64,000 bases of DNA from Edaphochlamys debaryana (taxonomy: Eukaryota > Chlorophyta > Chlorophyceae > Chlamydomonadales), in assembly GCA_016858145.1 (NCBI GenBank), contig JAEHOE010000017.1, positions 434,001 through 498,000 on the forward strand. The letters run 5' to 3'. Positions 11,636 to 21,606 of this stretch are shown one piece after another. Under the pieces are notes generated by a model that ran no database searches, was not told where the DNA came from, and saw nothing but the letters and a program-made list of their open reading frames with translations. Numbering within the stretch: position 1 is the first letter of the stretch; the number at the start of each line of letters is the position of its first letter. Both the position numbers and the translations under genes were made by a program.

Positions 11636-13962
11636 ATGGACGCAGCGGCGTCAGGGAGGGCGCTCTCTGGCGTGCGTGCCGAGCCTTCAATGTCGGCCGC
11701 GTCTGCCAGCTTTACGCCGAGCGCACTGCTCGCTCGCCGGTTCGCTTCTTCGCGAAACGTGGTGGTCCCGAACAGTCCCCACACTCCAGTGGGCACATAT
11801 CCCACCGCTGAGACGCCAGAGGCGACTTGGCCGGTCACCGAGGGCTTGCCCGACGTCCTCATCGGAACCCGCCGGCAGCGCAGCCGCAGCCGACAGGTGA
11901 GAGAACAGCCAGTAACGCGCTGGCTTCACCTAGACTCGGCGTCTTTCGTGTTACGGCATCGAGCGCGTTGAGGCGCATTCCTTCGCTCGTACTGTCCTAC
12001 GGCGGCCCTAAAACCTTGCGAGCCCCCGCGGCCTCACACACTCTCAAACCTTGTCACGCCCCCGCCCCCCTGCCCCCTGCAGACCTCCAACTCGCCGCTT
12101 GCGGTCCGGAGAGCGCTGGTCCGCCTCTCGGAGACCGCTCTGGGCGGCCTGGGCGGCAGCAACCTCGGCCGGGGCAGCAGCCCCGGCGGGGGCAGGCGAA
12201 CGGCATGCGGCCGGTCCCGCTCCGTCGTCGTCGCTCGCGCTCTCGGTTCGGGCGTCGGCGGCCTAGCGCTCGGCAGCCCCCGTGGTCAGGCGGCGCCCAG
12301 CCCCGTGGGCTCCCACGTGCTCAACCCGCTCGGCCGGACGCCCTCACGTGGCTCTGTGGCGGGGTCCAACCAGGGCCGCCGCACCACCGCGCTCGGCATG
12401 AGCCTCTTCCGCCTGCCTGGCTTCGTCTTTGGGCCCTCGGCGCACAACACGCCCAGCAACGCGCCCTCGGGCCACTCCCACCCGTCGCCCAACAACTCCG
12501 ACTCGGTGCGGCTCCTCGCCGGCAGCCAACTGTCCAACGGCGGCGGCAGCAACTACAGCCGTCACAGCCGTCGCATGTCCAACCCCGCCAGCGCCGTCGC
12601 GGAATCGGTCTTCGCAGCCAGCGACGGCACCCACTCGACCTTCGACTCGGCGGCCCTGGACGCGCTGGCGCCCATGGCGTCCGTACCCGCGCCCGTACCG
12701 CAGCCCGTCCACCGCTCCTCCCTGACGGGGGCCTGGGAGGCGGGGCGCGCCCAGGCGGCCTCGGTCACCACGGTGGCATCCCGCAGCAGCCTGATGCCGG
12801 GCGGCGGCGCCGGTGGCTTCGGCCCTGGCTCTACGTCGGTGTCTGGCGGCGGCGTCATGCGGCGCACCACGATGATGTCGAGCGACGGCGGCGCGGGCGG
12901 CGCAAGCAGCCTGCAGGTGCGTGGCTCCTCGTGCCAGGTGTCAACGCGTGTGTGTGTATGTGTGTGTGTTGGGGGGGTCGCGCGTGGCCTTGTGGTGCTG
13001 TCGTGAGCTTAATCCCGCGTTGCAAGGGGTCAACGTATCTTGGCGCCCTGTGCCTCGTTCTCCAGCATGACTCTTTTCATTCTGGGCCCCTCCTCCGCAT
13101 CCTCCTCGTCCTTCCCCTCTTGATTCAACTACCCCGTCTTTCCCGCACCCCCGCACCCCAGGCCACCGCCGGCTCCTTCGCGCAGCTCGACTGGGCGCAG
13201 ACCTACTCCCGCGCCACCAGCAGCGCCCTCGCCCACACCTCCGAGGGCAGCGTAAGGGGCGGCGCGCTTGGCCCCTTCGGTGGCCCCGGCGGCCCCGGCC
13301 CCAGCGCGCGTTCCGGCACGGGCACAGGCACAGGCACGGGTACAGGCACGGGCACCGGTACTGGTGGCGGCACCGGCTCCGGCTCGGGAGGAGGAAACGG
13401 CTCCAACGGCGGCCACGGCTCCGGTGGCCACGGCTCCAACGGCGGAAATGGCTCCGGAGGTAACGGCTCCAACGGCGGCGGCGGCGGCACCAGCGGCCGC
13501 GGCACGCACGCCAGTGGTCGGACCACCATCACGGGCGCGAGCAGCGTGGCCGCCGCCGCGGGCTCCTTCATCGGCGTCGCTCCGCCGGGCCTAGCCCACA
13601 CCCACAGCGCTGGCGTGCTTGGGGCACAGACGCTGCAGCTGCAGCTGCACCGTGGGGGGAGCGGCCGTTCGCCGCTCGGGCGGTCGCTGTCTCCGCTCGG
13701 CCGGCCGGCAACGGCCGCGGCGGGGTACGGCAGCCCGGCGGAATCGGAGCTGCGCTATGGAGCCAGCCCACGGGCCGCCCCCTCCATGGAGTCATCGATG
13801 CGAGGCACGCCGCAGCGGGTTTCGGAGCCAGGGTTTGGGGCCTGGATGCGGAACATTCGGACGCCGTGGGCCGGCAGGCGCGACGGCGCCGGCGGGGCGG
13901 CGGGGCCCTCCCGCTTCTCGCGCCAGGGGGAGCCGTCGCCTCCGCCGTCGCCGGTGGGGTAA
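11636..13962 (+). CDS. Ser/Gly-rich protein of unknown function
   Basis: Exons 11636–11896, 12083–12916 and 13162–13962 (TAA) join in phase 0 throughout and give 631 residues. The start is uncertain. A good acceptor ends at 11618 and the frame is open through it (QLALAM before the chosen Met), so the ATG at 11636 may be internal and the gene may begin upstream. The protein is rich in Ser, Gly, Ala and Arg, with Arg/Ser patches (TRRQRSRSRQTSNSPLAVRR; RSSLTGAWEAGR), a Gly-Thr and Gly-Asn run encoded at about 13315–13490, and a C-terminus rich in SPLGRSLSPLGRP-like motifs. No signal peptide, membrane segment or known domain is visible. RxxS/SP motifs suggest a phosphorylated cytoplasmic protein or the disordered tail of a larger protein; that is inference. 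Confidence 0.6.
13315..13490 (+). repeat. Coding Gly-Thr / Gly-Asn-Ser low-complexity tract
   Basis: A GGCACNGGNACN dinucleotide-codon run encodes about nine Gly-Thr pairs. It is followed by imperfect 15-bp units encoding GSNGG, GSGGH and GSGGN. It forms a flexible linker in the last exon of the Ser/Gly-rich protein. Confidence 0.85.
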
Positions 13963-15845
13963 AGGAGCGGGATCTCGAGAGAGCGGGCTTGCGTTGGGGC
14001 CTCAGGGCATGCTGGGATCTTGCTGAAGGGTTGTTTAGAAGGGGGCCGCTTGGTGAATTCGGCGGACCTGGCCAGACGGCTGTGACCATACAAACCAAGT
14101 TCACAGACAGGCGGTTTCAGGCAAATACGCGTACACAGATTGCGTGGGAAGCTCGGTTTGTGGAGCTCGGGTTGGATTGGTTTATTCACTTTCTTGTCTG
14201 TGGGTGTGTGGGTTGGCAGCAAGGTCATGCCTGCCGCATCTGTACAGGCCTATACAGCAAAGGAGGGGCGAGAGATAGTAGCGGATAGTAGCGGACTGCA
14301 CACGAAGATAATGGACGTTTGCCCCTCATCGGACCCTGGGGAGGCGCAGCATTTGCCGTCCCTTTTCGTCACAAGGCGTTGCGCTGCAGGAGATGCGCCT
14401 CCTGGTGCGCTGAGCCAGCCAGAGCCCTTACGGGCGCCAGCTACGGCGCCCGGGCCATGAGCCTCCATTTCACTGGACGTGTACCTTTCTCATGTGTGTC
14501 TTTGGAGCGTTCCCTTTGATATTTCAACAAGGCGACGGGTTGCGTGACTCGGCGTGAGTACGCCCGGCCTCCTCGAGCGTCGGCTGACACCCGCTGGATG
14601 GAGAGGGCTGGAGACTGAGCCGAAGGCGATGTGGCCAGGGGTGTTGCGGCTGTGTGCAGTGTCATGGGGCGTCGTAGCGCGCCTTGCCGGGCGCGGTGCC
14701 CTGCTAAAGAATAACGAGCCTAGGCCGAAGGGGCAGCTGCAGTTCCTGACGCGGACGGACTTCCATGCCGAGGCTGCTGCCTGGCCCCTTCGTGCCATTT
14801 AAGGTTCGCTCACGCCGTCTGTTGTGCGGTGTCTGCTTTCACACGTCTGTCGCATCGGTCACAGCTGGAGAGGACTGGGAGGGCTCCCTTCCGCGGTCAC
14901 TGCTTGTTCTGTCATACGCTTGTTGGCGGCTTCATAAGCTGGGGGAGGGGGGGTAAATCATCATATCATCGGCTTTGCTTCATTGTGTTCTACGCGCGCG
15001 GTCTCGAGAGTTGGCCTGAGGGCTCGCGCAGGGACAGCACTGCTGGTGGAGCGCACCACTCCACACGATACCACATGCACTCGCTGACCAGGGCAAAGCA
15101 TCCCATAATATCACATAAATTAACCCAGGCCTTCCTTGGTGAAGGCCTGCGTGTCATACAATAAGTCATGTCTTCGTGACGCCTACGGGTGCTTGTTTCA
15201 GGTCTGCGTGTGTGCGTCTACCCATCACGTCATAGGGCCACACCCCTTCGTGCCCACCGCCATACTGTAAGCCTCTTGTGCGGTCGATGCTCCCTCATGT
15301 CTCTTCTCTTCCAGCGCAGTGGGTTGACGCTGGGATCGGGCCGTCTCTGTGGGGCGTCTGCATAGGGCTCTGCGAGTAAAGGCAATCTGCAGCGTAGGTG
15401 GTCCCGATCCGGCTGGTGGTGTGCTGCGGTCTGGGGTGGCCATCCACACGATAGCTCCTGTGGGCAGTCTGGGGCAAACGAAAGGTACAGAAGGCAGCGA
15501 CGACAGCGTCGCTCGTAAGCAGCATCGCCGGGAAAGTGGAGAGAGCAAGGAGGAGGCACGCAAGGCAGGGAGAGCAGCCCTCCGCCGCTGAGAGGCATCC
15601 GCGGGTCGGGCGGGTCGAGAACATGAGTACCGGTGTGCTCGGTACCAGCGGTCGTCATACCTAACCACATATATGCACTGTCATACCCCCGCAGAGAACG
15701 CTGACGAGAGCTCTGCAACAGCCTTCGCAGCATCGGCTTGCACCGCAAGGGTGTGTCTAAATTCCAACAACTGAACGTGCATTTCAAGCGATTATGGAGA
15801 CATAGTCAGCATCATTGGCGCGTAGGACGTGGAGCTCCCAGCGGA
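13963..15845. other. Intergenic stretch with one perfect hairpin
   Basis: About 1.9 kb without a supportable gene. It holds the 3' UTR of the Ser/Gly-rich gene (no TGTAA nearby; the next one is at 15266–15270) and the upstream region of the glycosyltransferase gene. A perfect 9-bp stem, CAGGCCTTC / GAAGGCCTG at 15126–15134 and 15141–15149 with a 6-nt loop, is the only clear structure. Confidence 0.5.
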
Positions 15846-18800
15846 ATGGAGAAGGGACGCAAAGCTTGTTGGGCTTGCGAGCATATCAGCGCCCAAACGG
15901 TACTCGTGGCGTGTCTGCTTGCCTCGTTTAGCTGTGCGGAGGTAAGCAGACCACGGCAGTTTGCTTGCCGATCCTGGCATCCTGCTTCGCCGACAGCTGC
16001 CCAACAGGGCCCTATCACATCGCCAAGGAACTGCACTTTGCCCGGCTGTTGGTCGCCTTGTCAGGCGGCAGGCAAAGATGAGCCGGTTGTGCTGGAGGAG
16101 AAGCCGGGGTTCCACCATGCCCACACCGACGAGGAGATGGAGCCCATATATAAGTGAGCAGTCCGCAGCTGCGATAGGTCGTGGCTACGTCCAGGATGGA
16201 TTGGGGGGCAGTGGGGAAGGGGGAGCGCCACGGCGGGTGGGCGTCCGTCCTTGCCCCAACCCGCTGTGGTTTGCACGGTGGAATCGCCCAGCCTTGTTGC
16301 CGGGATTCAGCCGTATTCCCAGCTAAGCCCTGCAGGCGAGCAAAGAAGCCTTCAGGCGGCCCGCATGCAGGCAAGGCTTGTGCAAGGCTGCGAACATAGC
16401 CCAACAACCCTACCCTTCCCAGGCAGAACCTTGACGTGGACTTCCGGCCCTGGGTGGGACGCAAGTACAGCGTGCGACAGCTGTACGAGCTGGTCTCCAA
16501 GCTAGTGAGGAGCCGAAACCCCAAGTACCTTAGCCTGGTGGTCGTACTGCGCGGCAATGTGTCGTACTTCCCCCTCAGCCCCAAGCCCAACTCGCTAACA
16601 TCCAATCGGGTAAGGGCTTCCTTGCATTGCGCTACGCCACCCCCGCCCGGAACTCCGCTGCACCTACCGGTTCGCACACGCAGAGCGGGGCCAGGGTGTC
16701 TTAGGGGCTGCACCGATACGGGCCGGGCGTGTGGGGCTACGGTGTGTTGCCCCATCCCACACACCGCAATACCCGCGGCACCACACCTCCTACCCCTCCC
16801 TCACCCCTGCTCCCCTGACAACCCCTTCCCCCGCAAACCCAACCTCCTACCCAACCGCCCCCGACCGCCCCCGACCGCCCCCGACCGCCCCCGACCCAGA
16901 TGAATAAGATCGTGGAAGGACTGCGCAACGGCACCAAAGCCGGGCTGGTGTACCCCAACTCGGTCTACATCATGAACGTGTGGGACGAGGGCCGCTGCAA
17001 CATCGACGACCTGCCCGCATCAGCCCGCGCCGCGGCGGAGGGCGGCGGCGGCAGCAGCCGGCGGCTGCAGGCGGAGCCAGGGCCTGCTGGCTCTGCCGGG
17101 GCCGAGCAGGCGGCAGGAAAGGGCGAGCAGGAGCGGGCGGAGGTGCCTGCAGGAGGGGAGGAGGAGGAGCAGGAGGAGGCGGTTACTGGGAGTGGCGAGG
17201 AGGCAGTCGACGAGGACGAGGCCGACGAGGGGGAAGAGGGGGAGGAGGAGGAGGAGGGAGAGCAGCTGCTGGGCGGCGCTTGGGGCGTGGGCGGCGCACG
17301 GTCGCTGGCTGCCTCGAGCAAGGGCCGCAGCAAGGGCAGCTCCAGCAAGGGGCGGCGTGGGGGGCCCTCCTGCACCGTGCCGCTGTTCAGCCTGATCAAG
17401 AGCTGGGACTACGCACGGGTGGGTGGGGGCACGGGCTTGGCCCCACGGGTGGGTGGGGGCACGGGCTTGGCCCCACGGGTGCGCGTGCGCTTGGGGAGCC
17501 ACCGGTGGTCATCGAGGCCGCGGGGCAGCGCTCGAGGCCGGAGGAGGGAGTGTTGACAAGACGCTTCTTGGGGGTGACACAGGGCAGGGAGCCGACCAGG
17601 GCGCACGCGTGTACGGGTCGGGTTGCTCACCCCCACTCTTCCGACACTCCGATCCCTCCCTACTCCAGTCCCACCGCTCCTCCTTCCGCTTTCCCACGGC
17701 CCCCAGGGCTTCTCCCACGAGCCGGACGTGCTGCTGCCCTTCTTCAACCACTACTACCAGGTAGGGCTGTGGTCTGGGGGATCGTCGGGGATCTTGGGGG
17801 ATCCTTGGCGGGATGTCGGGTTGGGGTCTCGTGGTGGGGCGTCTGGGCGGGGCGTGTTGTGAGCGGCTGGGGCGGGGGATGGGCGCAGGGGGTGCACGGC
17901 GGCGTGCTGTTTCCCGTTGCTGTCGTTGCGTCAACTGGGCTTCCCCTGTGCTGTTACTGCTGCTGCAGTACTTGTACGAATACCCCTGGGAGAAGAAGTA
18001 CGACAAGGCCCTCATGCGGGCGGCGCTGCAGGTGAGCCCGGCCGTGCAGGCGCGGTGGATTGCTGTGACCCGGTCTGAGGCCGAGGGGTCACCGCCCGTG
18101 CGTGGAGGCGAACCGGGCGTGGCCTCTCATGCCTGTGGCTTGCGCCGTCCTGGTCGATCGACCACAGGACCAGATGATGGGCGCTTTCAACAACACGACC
18201 GTTGAGTCCGAGCCTGAGCTGACGCGCCGCCCTCGGACTCAACGTGCCCGCACCCAAGCACGCTCGCCCTCCCGCCCTGAACCCTCCCCACCGAGCTCAG
18301 CTCGCACGATCCGTTCCCGCGAGTCCGCTTCCCCTGGCCCCTTTCCCCTCTTCCCCCTCCGCCTGTTCCCCCCAGGCCCAGTCCGGCAAGAACTGCACCC
18401 GCATGTGGATCCTGGCGCTGCAGCGGAACGACCCCGACGGCCAGCGCCTGCTGGATGCGGGCATCACCAACAACCTGCACAAGAAGATCAAGATCAAGCT
18501 GGTGGGCGCCGTACACTGAGATGGGGGGAGGGATGGGCGGGCGTGCGGTCGTCAGAGCGTGCCCGCCACTGGGCATGGCCGTCTTCGCCACTCGCAGCCG
18601 GCGGAAGCTCACGACGCGATGTGGAGTGGGCAGCACGGCCCCTAGGCCTGAACAAGCGGAGCAGGGGACCGAGCCCATCTGTGTGGCCGCGGTTTTGCGG
18701 GTTAGGAGTATGGACGTGTGGCGCGTCAGCCATGGCCCTAGCTAAGTCGAGGCCTGCCCACGTGCTGCCAGGCCAACTTCGTGACCATCCCCGACCACGC

Positions 18801-20414
18801 GCGCTGGAGGTACCTGCTGTCGGCGGACGGCTTCACGGCCTCGTGCCGCCTGGGCAAGCTCATGGGGACCAACAGCGTGGTGCTCAAGGCGGGTCCGGGG
18901 GGGGGGATGGGGAGAACAAGATAGGGGAAGAGCGGATCGTGCATGTGCACAAGAAGACGGGTGCACACCCAGAAAGGCTGGCGCTGGAGGTAACGGTTGG
19001 GAGGAAGGGAGGAAAGAGGGCGTGCCTTGACGACAGCCTCGTCCCTTCCCCTTTGTTTCCACAGGAGGTGACCCCCTGGATTGAGTACTACTACCGGTGA
19101 GGGATAGCGACGAAGCGGTTGCGTGGCATGTCGCGATGTGCAGCCAGCCGGCGGCCTGCGTGCCTGTCGCCGCGGGGAAGCTGGGTTTCAGGGGATGGAC
19201 AGGGGCCAGTTTTGGCGGGCAGCAGGGATGGGTACGAGCTCATGTGGGCGGGCGGCGCAACACACCCTGCCGCTGCCCCCTGCCCCCTGCCCCCCTCCAC
19301 ACACAACACCTACCGCAGCTCGCTCACGCCCAACAAGGAGACGGTCCCCTTCACCAAGGACTCGGTGCTCGACGCCATCAAGGGTCTGGAGCAGGACCCG
19401 GACCGGGCCAAGAAGGTCTCGGCGGCGGCGCAGCAGTTCGCCTTCACCTACCTCTCACAGGTGAACACAGGGTTTCACAGCCACAGCGCGCTTGCCGCGC
19501 ACGTGATGCAGGGGGGAGGATTGCGGGGGCGCTCGTCGGGCGACACGAGAGAGAGAGATGCGTCTTCGAGCCCAGCCCACCTGGCTGGGTCCCTCACCAG
19601 TCACCATTACCCTCTGTGGCGCGTTCCCTCCACCCCTCCTCCCACCCCAAACCCCCCGCCTACCCACCGCTCCCCACCTACCCACTGCCTCCCTCCCCCA
19701 CGCCCCCCCGCAGCACTCCAAGGCCATGTACGTGCGGCGCGCGCTGCAGACCTACAACGGCCTGTTCGAGGACATGGACGTGAGGGGGCAGGGGTGGGGC
19801 AGGGGCAGGGAGCGGTGGATGGGGCGGGGCCCGGACTGAAGTTCGATGACCCCTTCCTCTCAAACCAGCCTCGCACTGTTGCTGTCTACCGGTATGGTAC
19901 AGCGCGTGGCGTCAGTACCTCCCGTGTTGACAGCCGCCTTCACCCGCGCGCACACACACCTTCTCGGCGTTAGCGAGCAGCCCCCAACACTCCACTGCCC
20001 GAACCCCCCGCCAGGCCTCCATGTCCTCCCGCCTCCCTCCCGCCCATGCTTTCCCCCCAACCACCACCACACTCACATCCCCACATCCCCACTGATTCCT
20101 AAGGTTGGCACACATCCTCAACTCACTTGTGCCCCCACCACGCCTTGTTGTTCTTCCGCCTTCCGCCTTCCGCCCGCCTTGTTGTTCTTCCGCCTTCCGC
20201 CTTCCGCCCGCCTATGCTGCCCACACAAACAATACCCACACGCGCCCCCTGCCCCCCCGCCCCTTGCCCGTCCCCCCCTCAGGCCTTCATGTCCTTCCTC
20301 AAGGTGGACGAGACCAAGACGCGGCCCAACAACGGCCCCGGCGCCGGGGGCCTGGGCCTGACGCTGCTGGGCCTGCTGGAGCAGATGAAGGCCTTCACCA
20401 CCACCAGGAGCTAG
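15846..20414 (+). CDS. Secreted GT90/CAP10-type (POGLUT-like) glycosyltransferase
   Basis: Twelve exons: 15846–15941, 16008–16153, 16423–16609, 16900–17418, 17707–17760, 17969–18031, 18376–18501, 18772–18888, 19065–19096, 19319–19460, 19714–19779, 20283–20414 (TAG); 559 residues, all phases consistent. Residues 1–32 form a signal peptide (TVLVACLLASFSCAE). The CAP10 fold shows as PLFSLIKSWDYAR, YEYPWEKKYDKALMRAA, RLLDAGITNN, then the signature LLSADGFTASCRLGKLMGTN (about 412–431) and TPWIEYYYRSLTPNKETVPF, with the usual C-terminal helices (DPDRAKKVSAAAQQFAFTYL). Family members transfer glucose or xylose to proteins, or sugars to walls, in the ER/Golgi lumen. Oddities: an acidic insert (about 180–297) inside the catalytic domain, MRAA where WRG/FRG is usual, and a probable GC–AG intron after exon 8. 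A second in-frame ATG at 15738 would bury the signal peptide, so 15846 was chosen. Confidence 0.85.
16854..16895 (+). repeat. 10-bp tandem repeat next to a 3' splice site
   Basis: Four copies of ACCGCCCCCG run up to the acceptor before exon 4 of the glycosyltransferase (exon starts 16900). They replace an ordinary polypyrimidine tract. Confidence 0.8.
17415..17484 (+). repeat. 30-bp tandem repeat duplicating a 5' splice site
   Basis: The unit beginning ACGGGTGGGTGGGGGC occurs at 17415 and 17445, with a partial third copy at 17475. It contains the CGG|GTGGGT donor of intron 4 of the glycosyltransferase gene. The period is ten codons and the frame stays open through the copies, so use of a later donor would add VGGGTGLAPR once or twice without a frameshift. 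Confidence 0.85.
20142..20209 (+). repeat. 34-bp tandem duplication in the last intron of the glycosyltransferase gene
   Basis: Two identical 34-bp copies of a pyrimidine-rich unit (starting GCCTTGTTGTTCTTCCGCC) lie about 75 nt before the acceptor at 20282. Each unit contains CTTCCGC twice. It may extend the polypyrimidine tract; otherwise no function is visible. Confidence 0.85.
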
Positions 20415-21606
20415 GGCAGCCCCCGGGCGAGGGCGTGCGCGTGCGTGGGCATGAGCACACGAGCGCAGGTGCATGCGTACTGTTGGAGGAGTCCAGGGTC
20501 CAATGGACGGAGGCTGGCCGGAGGTTCCCGGGCTGCGAGTCAGGACGGGTGCTCTCGAGGTGGGGAGCGTGCGGGCGGCGCTTCATGGCCTCTATGTCGG
20601 GGGGGACTCGTGCAACTACCACTACCTGGGGTGGGGCGGACTGAGCACTGGCATCACTGCGTGACTGGCGTGTGCGTGAGCATTGAGCAAGAGCTTGTGG
20701 GGGGGCGCATGCGTGTGTGGAGCATGCAAGGCCGAGGCTGGGGTTGCTTGGGAGCAGAGATGTGTTGGGGGAATGCGGAGGCGGTAGGCACCTTGGCGGA
20801 GCTGGAGGATGGGGGGGGAGCTCCTGGGATCGAGCACGTTTGTCGAGTGTGGATTTGATTGGGGGGGGGGTGACGGTAGGCCACACCCATCTATCGTGAG
20901 GGGAACAGAGGTGACTGCTGCCTCGCACGGCCTTGATACAGGGCTGGCGGCTGCGTGCGGGTATGGGACATGGGAGCCCCTCCCTCCCGGGACCTACCGG
21001 CTTGCCTGAGCTTAAAGAGATTGCCAGGAGACACGGTTGTCAGGACCGTCAGGACTGGCGACGGGGGGGCCCTGGTCGTGCATACAGGGGTCCTGCGGAC
21101 AGCATTGCCCCTAGTCGTGCTTTCAAGGCGCCGGGGCGAGGGGGTTCTGTACTCGCAGGGGGCATGCAGCTCAGTCAGAACGTTGACGGGGGATGCAGCT
21201 GAGCGCGTCGATGTAGCCGCTGCCGCAACGCGAGAGGAAGGCAGGGTGCCAGCAATGTGCATCGCCGAGGCAGGGGCTAACCTAGGGACAGCCGCGCGCA
21301 CAAACGGTACTTTCCGGGGCGAGGGGAAATCGGGGAATGGTGAGTCAGACCTCGGGCCGTGCGACACGCTGCGGAAACTCGTACTACGTATGTCGAGCAG
21401 CAGGCCCGCCTTTCCCACGCGTGACCGCATACGCATCGACTATTCCGGCTAGTTAAGAGGGGCAGAACCTCTGCAGGTCAACCAGGTTGCCGGAGTGTAT
21501 AGCCGAACCGACGGGCGATAAACATAACGCTGACTATGCCAACTATGTAGCAAGCAAGTAGAACGCCAGCAGCATTCTGGGCAAGCCAGCACGTCGAACT
21601 CCAGCC
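20415..21606. other. Intergenic stretch, open on both strands in part
   Basis: 3' UTR of the glycosyltransferase and upstream region of the receptor kinase. Between about 20890 and 21450 both strands carry open frames of 165–181 codons in less GC-extreme sequence. Neither resembles a family I recognise, and mirrored open frames are common in GC-rich DNA, so no gene is called. Confidence 0.4.

Noticed and set aside
15738..15845. Upstream in-frame ATG of the glycosyltransferase
   Set aside because: Starting there adds 36 mostly basic and polar residues ahead of a clear signal peptide. The ATG at 15846 puts the hydrophobic core where a secreted enzyme needs it.
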